From contig JAUVSA010000109.1 in assembly GCA_030597345.1 (NCBI GenBank), forward strand, positions 1 to 7,139: a stretch of 7,139 bases of DNA. Direction: 5' to 3'. The stretch comes from Bacillota bacterium (GTDB lineage: Bacteria; Armatimonadota; Hebobacteria; Hebobacterales; Hebobacteraceae). This document shows positions 1-5,687 of the stretch, piece by piece. The notes under the pieces were generated by a model that saw only the letters and a program-made list of their open reading frames with translations, was not told where the DNA came from and did no database searches. A program made the translations under genes and the position numbers. Position 1 is the first letter of the stretch; each line of letters opens with the position of its first letter.

Positions 1-1275
1 CCACAGCTCGAAGCGACAGGCCGCTTCTACCCGGCCAAGCACGAAGGGAAGTGGTGGCTGGTTGATCCCGAAGGCCGACTGTTCTGGTCGCACGGGATCG
101 ACTGCGTCAACCTGGACTGGGGAGCGACGCGGATCAGGGATCGCGAGCATTACTTCGCGGCGTTGCCAGAGGATGATTCCCCCCTGGCCGACTTCTACTC
201 GGGAGGTGGCGATGAACGTTACGGGTATGGGTTTGGGCAAGCCAACCTCTGGCGGAAGTACGGAAACGAGTGGGGCTCGCTCGCCAACGACCGAGTTCAC
301 GAGCGGCTGCGCAGTTGGGGGATGACCACGATTGCGAATTGGTCGAGTCCGGAGATCTACCTGAGGAAGAGGACTCCTTACGTAGTCGAGGTGCACTACC
401 GCGCGCGCAATATCGAGGGGAACGACAAGCTACCTGACCCGTTTGACCCAGGCTTCCGCGAAGCGCTGCGGGAGCGCATCGGGCGGAGGCAGGAGTCCGC
501 GGGTGACCCATGGTGTATCGGGTACTTCGTCGACAACGAACTGAGTTGGGGGCGGGACATCCGCGCCGCCGTGCTCGTCGCCAAGGCGCCACCGGACCAG
601 GCCGCCAAGCAGGAGCTGGTGAAGGAACTCCGGGCGAAGTACGACACCATCGACGCGCTGAATGCCGCATGGGGTACAGATCATGCTTCGTGGGAGGGAT
701 TGCTGGAATGCCGGGAGGCGCCGGATCGCCGTAAAGCGTACGATGATCTCGCCGCATTCTTCGAGAAGATGGCGGAGACATACTTCCGGGCATGCCGAGA
801 AGAAGTGAAGGCGGCAGACCCGAAGGCGCTGTATCTGGGCTGTCGCATACACCAGGAGCATCCGAGCGTGTTGCGGATGGCGGCGAAGTACTGCGACGTT
901 CTCAGCCTCAACTGCTACCGGTATGACGTCCGGATGGTGAATATACCGGCAGAGCTTGACGTCCCCGTCATCATCGGAGAGTGGCACTTCGGGGCGCTCG
1001 ATCGCGGGCCTTTGCATCCAGGTCTGCGTCACGTGCAGAGCCAGTCTGAACGGGCTGTCTTGTACAAGAGCTACGTGCGCAGCGCGCTGTCTCATCCGCT
1101 CGTTGTGGGCGTGCACTGGTTCCAGTATGGTGACCAAGCCACCACCGGACGTGGCGATGGTGAGAACTGCCAGGTCGGCTTCGTCGACGTATGTGATACG
1201 CCGTATTCGGAGACGGTGAAAGCGTGCCGCGAAGTAGGTTACGTGATGTATGAGTACCGTCTGGGCGGTCCATAG
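1..1275 (+). CDS. GH50-like (beta-agarase-type) glycoside hydrolase, C-terminal part
   Basis: The frame is open from the first base to the TAG at 1273-1275, so the 5' end is missing and 424 residues are visible. The product looks like a retaining clan GH-A (beta/alpha)8 hydrolase of the GH50/beta-agarase-like type. The visible part opens with the family's typical entry (GKWWLVDPEGRLFWSHGID, about residues 16-34). The presumed acid/base is Glu180 in YFVDNELSW, and the presumed nucleophile is Glu327 in VIIGEWHFG. Near the C-terminus come HPLVVGVHWFQYGDQ and TGRGDGENCQVGFVDV, followed by DTPY, all characteristic of this group. The end (MYEYRLGGP) matches a natural family C-terminus, so the gene is not truncated at its 3' side. 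Family members cleave beta-galactosidic linkages in agarose, but many homologues from non-marine bacteria have no known substrate, so the substrate is uncertain. A signal peptide, if any, lies outside the window. The GH42 gene downstream supports a galactoside-related role. Confidence 0.85.
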   Translation, partial: PQLEATGRFYPAKHEGKWWLVDPEGRLFWSHGIDCVNLDWGATRIRDREHYFAALPEDDSPLADFYSGGGDERYGYGFGQANLWRKYGNEWGSLANDRVHERLRSWGMTTIANWSSPEIYLRKRTPYVVEVHYRARNIEGNDKLPDPFDPGFREALRERIGRRQESAGDPWCIGYFVDNELSWGRDIRAAVLVAKAPPDQAAKQELVKELRAKYDTIDALNAAWGTDHASWEGLLECREAPDRRKAYDDLAAFFEKMAETYFRACREEVKAADPKALYLGCRIHQEHPSVLRMAAKYCDVLSLNCYRYDVRMVNIPAELDVPVIIGEWHFGALDRGPLHPGLRHVQSQSERAVLYKSYVRSALSHPLVVGVHWFQYGDQATTGRGDGENCQVGFVDVCDTPYSETVKACREVGYVMYEYRLGGP

Positions 1276-1398
1276 GCGGCCCGGGCAGGCGGCGCTTGGC
1301 CCCGTGACCCCGAGCTGATGAAACACGGCAGGCGCCACCTCGGCGGGTCAAACATCGGCTGGCTCGATGGTCACGCTTCGTGGATGAGCGCCCGGTAG
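1276..1398 (+). pseudogene. Remnant of a DUF1559 prepilin-like protein (H-X9-DG C-terminus)
   Basis: Immediately after the stop of the GH50-like gene, and in the same frame, 40 sense codons run to the TAG at 1396-1398. They read AWPRDPEL, then RHLGGSNIGWLDGHASWM. The spacing from the His (codon 1336-1338) to Asp-Gly is exactly nine residues. This is the H-X9-DG C-terminal signature of the DUF1559 type II secretion/prepilin-like proteins that are greatly expanded in Planctomycetota and relatives. The rest of such a protein (N-terminal prepilin cleavage/methylation helix and central domain, usually over 200 residues) is absent, because the upstream frame belongs to the hydrolase. An internal ATG at 1318 would give only 26 residues and has no convincing ribosome binding site. 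I read it as the leftover 3' end of a deleted or replaced neighbour. Readthrough of the preceding TAG is a less likely alternative. Confidence 0.65.
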
Positions 1399-1411
1399 GG
1401 CGTTCCGCCCT
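1397..1411. other. Short perfect hairpin after the DUF1559 remnant
   Basis: AGGGCG, a TTC loop, then CGCCCT form a perfect 6-bp GC-rich stem that overlaps the remnant's TAG stop. No run of T follows, so it is not a convincing intrinsic terminator. It lies 57 bases upstream of the ATG of the membrane-protein gene and could be a leader structure or a leftover 3' hairpin of the lost gene. Confidence 0.35.
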
Positions 1412-1468
1412 CGGCTGTGTTCTACTTTGCAGGATGTCCCCGATCCGCCACCGAACACGATCCCAGCG

Positions 1469-3487
1469 ATGTCCTCCACCCCTGGCCATCTGCACGCTCC
1501 AACTGTCGACCGCGCCGGCGGCGTAACGCCGCGCGCAGTGCTGACAGCCTTCGTGCTGCTCATCCTCATCGCGCTCCTCAATTTCTACGTCGAGCTGGCG
1601 TGGGGAATCAACTGGAGTGGGAGCTGGATGCTCTCCTCGGGCTGCCCTGCGATAGTCCCCGTGGTGGCGCTCTTCTTGCTCACCGCTCTGGTGGGTATCC
1701 CCGCGCTGCGCCGCGCAGGCTTCACCCGCAGAGAGCTCCTGGTCGTCTATTGCATAGTCCTCGTGGGAGCGCCGGTCCTCACCCACGGCATCCTCGCCTG
1801 GATGCTGGTCAAGAACATCGCCTACTACTACAGCGCCCGCGTCCATCCCCACTGGGAGACGATGTTCCTCGAGCACATCCCCGCCTGGTGGGCCCCCAGC
1901 GATTGGGCAGCCGTGGAGGGCTTCTTCGAGGGCCGAGCGCCGATGCCTTGGGCCCTCTGGGCGGTGCCCCTCGCCGCATGGATGGGGTTCGCGATCGCCC
2001 TGTTCGTCTGCACCCTGTGCCTGATGGCCATCATCCAGCGGCAGTGGATCACCAATGAGCGGCTGACGTTCCCCGTTGCTCAGATGCCGCTGGAAATGGT
2101 GCGCGGCACCAGTGGCGGAGGAGGCGAGTCTGCCGGCCGCCTCTCCCGGAGTTGGGTCTTCTGGATAGGGCTTTTCGTTGCCCTTACGGTCAACTTCCTG
2201 AGCAGCCTATCCGAGAAGATCCCCGCGCTGCCGAGCATCTCGCTCTTCCTGGAGGATGTCATCCCGTGGCAGAGGGTCGGGCCGCTGGCCGGTGTGGGCG
2301 CGATCACGGTGATCCTCTGGCCCTGGATGATCGCCATCGCTTATCTCATCCCGAAGGAGCTTTCCTTCTCCGTCTGGTTCTTCTCCATTGTTCGCGTGCT
2401 GCTCACCATAGGCGCCATCGCCGCGGGAGCCACTCCGATGCGGCCGGAGGACTGGTGGACGACCTCCTTCCCCGCACCGTACTACCAGGGTGGGGGCGCC
2501 GTGTTGGCCCTTTCCGTGTGGGTCCTTTGGATAGCCCGGAAGCACCTCACCCGCGCCGCCCGCATCGCCTTCAGTCGCGGCTCCGGGCGAAGCTCGCCTG
2601 CCGGGCGGGAAGACGCACACGAACCCCTTTCCTACCGTTGGGCCTTCATCGGCTTCGTCCTTTCCTTCGCCTTCATGGTCTACTTCTTCTGGCTCTCGAA
2701 TTGCCGCATCATCTTCGGCATCGCACTGGTCGCGGCGACGATTGGCTACTTCGCAATCTGGGCCCGGCTCCGGGCCGAAACCGGCCTCGGATTCCTCTGC
2801 TTCCCGATCCAGATCCAAGATGTGCTCTGGATCCCCGTCGGCACCGGCGCCTTTCGCATCAGCGAGCTCGTCACCCTGGTCACCATGCGCTGGGCCTACA
2901 CCCCCGGGTTCAGCAGCTCGTTTGAGGTGCTGCCGGGCGCTGCGCTCGAGTCCTTCAAGATCGCGGACTCCGCTAACATCAACGCGCGCCGCCTGGCCCT
3001 CGCCATGGCAGGTGGCTTCGTGCTTTCCCTGGTGGTCGGCGTCGTTATATTCATGATCGGCGTCTACCACTACGGATGGTTCGGACTCGATTGCAGCAGA
3101 AGCGGCTGGCTCGGCCCCCAGAGCATCGGCGACGGCGGCCGCATCGTTTCCTTCCTCACCAGTCCGGCTGCCATGACGACGGACGTCAACGGACTCATCG
3201 CGCTGCTGGCCGGGGGAGTGATTGTGGTCGTCCTGGGCATGATGCGGCTTCGCTTCTGGTGGTGGCCCTTTCATCCCGTCGGCTACCTCGCCGCCAATAC
3301 CTGGGGCTTCCACTGGTGGTATCTGCCCTTCTTCATCGGTTGGGCCTGCAAGACGCTGGCCGTGCGCTACGGCGGGCTGCGGCTCTATCGTCGGACCATC
3401 CCCTTCGCCATCGGCCTCATCGTGGGAGACCTGCTCAATGGAGGAATTTGGGCGGTGGTGAGAGTAATAACCCAGGGTCGCATCTAG
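1469..3487 (+). CDS. DUF6785/DUF6784-type polytopic membrane protein, candidate transporter
   Basis: A 672-residue integral membrane protein with about 14 hydrophobic segments, near residues 24-44, 61-80, 89-113, 161-189, 229-246, 273-294, 299-320, 342-358, 391-410, 412-431, 507-535, 573-593, 614-632 and 644-666. A polar, probably cytoplasmic loop (about 361-389) divides it in two. I recognise it as the family annotated DUF6785 (N-terminal) plus DUF6784 (C-terminal) from ITNERLTFPVAQMP (195-207), RAETG (435-439), FWWWPFHPVGY (596-606) and KTLAVRYGG (628-636). The function is unknown. Its size and segment number resemble oligopeptide-transporter-type carriers, which is only an analogy. Its position among glycoside hydrolases suggests uptake of sugars or glycosides. 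ATG 1469 was chosen because the first helix follows at a normal distance. An in-frame TTG at 1427 would add 14 proline-rich residues. Neither start has a clear Shine-Dalgarno site. Confidence 0.8.
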   Translation: MSSTPGHLHAPTVDRAGGVTPRAVLTAFVLLILIALLNFYVELAWGINWSGSWMLSSGCPAIVPVVALFLLTALVGIPALRRAGFTRRELLVVYCIVLVGAPVLTHGILAWMLVKNIAYYYSARVHPHWETMFLEHIPAWWAPSDWAAVEGFFEGRAPMPWALWAVPLAAWMGFAIALFVCTLCLMAIIQRQWITNERLTFPVAQMPLEMVRGTSGGGGESAGRLSRSWVFWIGLFVALTVNFLSSLSEKIPALPSISLFLEDVIPWQRVGPLAGVGAITVILWPWMIAIAYLIPKELSFSVWFFSIVRVLLTIGAIAAGATPMRPEDWWTTSFPAPYYQGGGAVLALSVWVLWIARKHLTRAARIAFSRGSGRSSPAGREDAHEPLSYRWAFIGFVLSFAFMVYFFWLSNCRIIFGIALVAATIGYFAIWARLRAETGLGFLCFPIQIQDVLWIPVGTGAFRISELVTLVTMRWAYTPGFSSSFEVLPGAALESFKIADSANINARRLALAMAGGFVLSLVVGVVIFMIGVYHYGWFGLDCSRSGWLGPQSIGDGGRIVSFLTSPAAMTTDVNGLIALLAGGVIVVVLGMMRLRFWWWPFHPVGYLAANTWGFHWWYLPFFIGWACKTLAVRYGGLRLYRRTIPFAIGLIVGDLLNGGIWAVVRVITQGRI

Positions 3488-3489
3488 GT

Positions 3490-3508
3490 GGCAGGCTGGG
3501 AGCCTGCC
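3490..3508. repeat. Palindrome 1 of an intergenic hairpin cluster (8-bp stem)
   Basis: GGCAGGCT, loop GGG, then AGCCTGCC make a perfect 8-bp stem that begins two bases after the stop codon of the membrane-protein gene. No T tract follows, so it does not look like a factor-independent terminator. It is the first of three perfect palindromes packed into about 90 bases, which resembles a REP-type intergenic element rather than a chance structure. Confidence 0.7.
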
Positions 3509-3525
3509 CTACCAAGGCCGCTGGC

Positions 3526-3555
3526 GGTGTTTCGGGAGCTTGCTCCCGAAACACC
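3526..3555. repeat. Palindrome 2 of the cluster (14-bp perfect stem, CTTG-type loop)
   Basis: The arms 3526-3539 and 3542-3555 are perfect reverse complements over 14 bases and are separated by only TT. In RNA the innermost C and G would sit in a G(CUUG)C loop, a known stable tetraloop, on a 13-bp stem. It lies between the membrane-protein gene and the GH42 gene and has no T tract, which fits an RNA-stability or processing element, or a mobile REP-like repeat, better than a terminator. Confidence 0.8.
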
Positions 3556-3564
3556 CGACTCGCT

Positions 3565-3579
3565 GGGCGCTGTGCGCCC
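3565..3579. repeat. Palindrome 3 of the cluster (6-bp stem)
   Basis: GGGCGC, loop TGT, then GCGCCC form a perfect 6-bp all-GC stem nine bases after palindrome 2. It ends 16 bases before the Shine-Dalgarno site of the GH42 gene, so it could affect translation of that gene. On its own it would be weak evidence; the series of three perfect hairpins makes it notable. Confidence 0.6.
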
Positions 3580-3595
3580 GAGGAGAACTTTCGTC

Positions 3596-3600
3596 AGGAG
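3596..3600 (+). promoter_or_regulatory. Shine-Dalgarno site of the GH42 gene
   Basis: AGGAG stands 7 bases before ATG 3608 and 4 bases before the adjacent ATG 3605. It decides the start in favour of this ATG pair over the GTG at 3488, which would translate the whole hairpin cluster into a proline-rich extension. Confidence 0.75.
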
Positions 3601-3607
3601 AGAGATG

Positions 3608-5617
3608 ATGTACGTAGGAGCCGACTACTACCCCGAGCACTGGCCCCGAGAACGCTGGGAAGTTGACGCGAAGCTCATGCAGGAGGCGGGATTCAACGTG
3701 GTGCGCCTCGCGGAGTTCGCCTGGGTCAACATGGAGCCGATGGAGGGGTGCTTTGAGTTCGACTGGCTCGACGAGGCCCTCGCCATTCTTCACAAGCACG
3801 ACATCTCGGCCCTGCTCTGCACCCCCACCGCCGTCATGCCCGCCTGGGTGGCCCGCAAGTATCCGGAGACGCTGGCCATGCTGCCGACCGGCAAGCGCAT
3901 CACCTGGGGTGTCCGCAAGAACAACTGCTTCACCTCCGGCGCATACCGGCTGCTCAGCGAGCGGATCACCCGGGCCATGGCCACCCATTTCGCCGACACG
4001 CCAAACCTGATCGGCTGGCAGACCGACAATGAGTTCGGCCATCCTGTCTGCTGCTGCGACACCTGCCGCGCCGACTTCCAGGATTGGGTCCGCGCTAAGT
4101 ACGGCACTCTCGAAGAGCTCAATCGACGTTGGGGGACTCACTTCTGGGGGCATAAGTACACGACGTGGGGCGAGATCCAGATCCCCGCGCCATCGGGCAC
4201 CGCGTGGCGACTCGCCGGCGCCGACCATCTGGGCACCCACAACCCCAGCCTCTGCCTCGACTACCAGCGCTACTGCTCCCACCTCAATGTCCGCTTCCAG
4301 CGCGACCAGGTGCGGATCCTTCGCGAGCTGTGTCCGGACCACTTCACCACTCACAACTTCATGGGGGCCTTCAGCGACCTCAACTACTACGACCTCGCGG
4401 AAGACCTGGACCTCGTGAGCTGGGACAACTACCCGGTGTGGGACAGGCCGGCGATATCCTACGGCTCGGCCGCTGCCGCCGACGTCATGCGAGGCCTCAA
4501 GCGCAAGAACTTCTGGATCATGGAGCAGACCGCGGGGCCGGGCGGCTGGTCCGTATTCGGCCGCAACCCTCGTCCCGGCGAGATTCGCAAGATCGCCTAC
4601 CAGCAGCTCGCCCACGGAGCCGACGGCCAGGTTTGGTTTCGGTGGCGCACCTGCACTGCCGGCCGCGAGCAGTATTGGCACGGCCTCCTCGGCCACGACG
4701 GCAAGCCCCTGCGCCGCTACCGCGAGGCCGCGCAGACCGCCAAGGAGTACCACAAGCTCGCCCCTGAGCTGGAGGGGACCACGATCAAAGCTGAGGTGGC
4801 CATCGTCTACGATTATGAGACCATCTGGGCGCTCCGCATCCAGCCCGGCTTCCCTGGCAACACCTATCATGAAGCCATGCAGCGCTACTACAACGCGCTG
4901 TTCCGCGCCGGCGTCAACGCGGACATGATCAAGCCTACGGAGGATCTCTCCCAGTACCGCGTCGTCATTGCCCCGGACCTGTTCATCCTGCCGGACGATC
5001 TCGCGAAGAGACTGACTGACTACGTATCCGGCGGCGGAGTGCTCCTCACCGACTGCCGCAGCGGCGTGAAGGACGAGACGAATCTGTGCCACGACCGCAC
5101 CTTGCCGGGCCTCCTCACCGAAGCTCTCGGCATCGTTATCGAGGAGTACGAGGCGATGGGTGATGGAGTGGAGTATACCGTCGTTGGCAAGCAGGCGATC
5201 GAGGGACAGTACGCCGCCGTCAAGTATGTGGACTGGACGACTCCCAAGGACGCCGAGGTGCTGGCATCCTTCGAGCAGTGGCACCTCGAGTCGTTCGCGG
5301 CCGCAACGCGCAACCGCTTCGGCAAAGGCAGCGCGTACTACGTGGGAGCGGTTGTCAGCGAACCGGCCTTCTACGATCAGCTCATCGCCGACGTGCTGAA
5401 GGCCGGGGGCGTCTCACCCGTCCTTGCGCCTCCGGAGGGCGTTGAGGTTTCCGTTCGCGAGGGCGCGGGCAAGAAGCTCTTGTTCCTCGTCAACCACACC
5501 GAGGAGAGGCAGCAAGTGTCGGTGCCATCTGGAAAACCTGAGCTGCTGAGCGGCGAGACGACCAGCGAGACGGTTACACTCGACGCGTACGGCGTGGCCG
5601 TTATCAAGCTGGAGTAG
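3608..5617 (+). CDS. Beta-galactosidase, glycoside hydrolase family 42
   Basis: A complete 669-residue enzyme that hydrolyses terminal beta-D-galactosyl residues of di- or oligosaccharides. It starts directly with the GH42 signature YVGADYYPEHW. The catalytic (beta/alpha)8 domain covers about residues 1-390 and includes RLAEFAWVNMEP (33-44). The acid/base is Glu142 in WQTDNEFGH and the nucleophile is Glu306 in FWIMEQTAG, close to Glu141 and Glu312 of the Thermus A4 enzyme. Cys107 plus the C-x-C-x2-C set Cys148, Cys150 and Cys153 match the family's structural zinc site. About 391-600 is the Rossmann-like trimerisation domain (from EVAIVYDYETIW, with FILPDD and SGGGVLLTD). About 610-669 is the small C-terminal beta domain (LLFLVNHTEE). 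No signal peptide is present, so it should act in the cytoplasm on imported galactosides. The ATG at 3605 is an equally possible start and adds one Met. The gene lies 120 bases behind the membrane protein and 70 bases before the beta-helix gene. Confidence 0.95.
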   Translation: MYVGADYYPEHWPRERWEVDAKLMQEAGFNVVRLAEFAWVNMEPMEGCFEFDWLDEALAILHKHDISALLCTPTAVMPAWVARKYPETLAMLPTGKRITWGVRKNNCFTSGAYRLLSERITRAMATHFADTPNLIGWQTDNEFGHPVCCCDTCRADFQDWVRAKYGTLEELNRRWGTHFWGHKYTTWGEIQIPAPSGTAWRLAGADHLGTHNPSLCLDYQRYCSHLNVRFQRDQVRILRELCPDHFTTHNFMGAFSDLNYYDLAEDLDLVSWDNYPVWDRPAISYGSAAAADVMRGLKRKNFWIMEQTAGPGGWSVFGRNPRPGEIRKIAYQQLAHGADGQVWFRWRTCTAGREQYWHGLLGHDGKPLRRYREAAQTAKEYHKLAPELEGTTIKAEVAIVYDYETIWALRIQPGFPGNTYHEAMQRYYNALFRAGVNADMIKPTEDLSQYRVVIAPDLFILPDDLAKRLTDYVSGGGVLLTDCRSGVKDETNLCHDRTLPGLLTEALGIVIEEYEAMGDGVEYTVVGKQAIEGQYAAVKYVDWTTPKDAEVLASFEQWHLESFAAATRNRFGKGSAYYVGAVVSEPAFYDQLIADVLKAGGVSPVLAPPEGVEVSVREGAGKKLLFLVNHTEERQQVSVPSGKPELLSGETTSETVTLDAYGVAVIKLE

Positions 5618-5673
5618 GCGCCTCGGTATCCTGCCGCATGCAGGCCGCAAACCATACTGCTGCACAGTTCGAG

Positions 5674-5678
5674 AGGAG
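5674..5678 (+). promoter_or_regulatory. Shine-Dalgarno site of the beta-helix gene
   Basis: AGGAG lies nine bases before ATG 5688, within the 70-base gap after the GH42 stop. It fixes the start of the beta-helix gene at 5688; no other in-frame ATG, GTG or TTG lies between here and the GH42 stop. Confidence 0.7.
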
Positions 5679-5687
5679 ACGGCCGAG

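Noticed and set aside
430..1338. 302-codon open frame on the minus strand
   Set aside because: It is antisense to the GH50-like gene, with no domain and no ribosome binding site that I can recognise.
2207..3313. 368-codon open frame on the minus strand
   Set aside because: It is opposite the membrane-protein gene. The product is a hydrophilic, Gly/Asp/Glu-rich mirror of hydrophobic codons, which is typical of an antisense shadow.
3488..3604. In-frame GTG start extending the GH42 protein by about 40 residues
   Set aside because: The extension is the translation of the palindrome cluster, is proline- and arginine-rich, and precedes the conserved GH42 N-terminus, which has its own good Shine-Dalgarno site and ATG.
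3509..5284. 591-codon open frame on the minus strand
   Set aside because: It lies antisense to the GH42 gene, whose family motifs and catalytic residues are intact. Long antisense frames are common opposite GC-rich genes, and its product is a low-complexity Val/Gly/Ala/Glu-rich sequence with no recognisable domain.
5630..5644. Possible terminator hairpin (CCTGC, 5-base loop, GCAGG) after the GH42 gene
   Set aside because: The stem is only 5 bp and no T tract follows. The close downstream gene with its own Shine-Dalgarno site argues for continued transcription.
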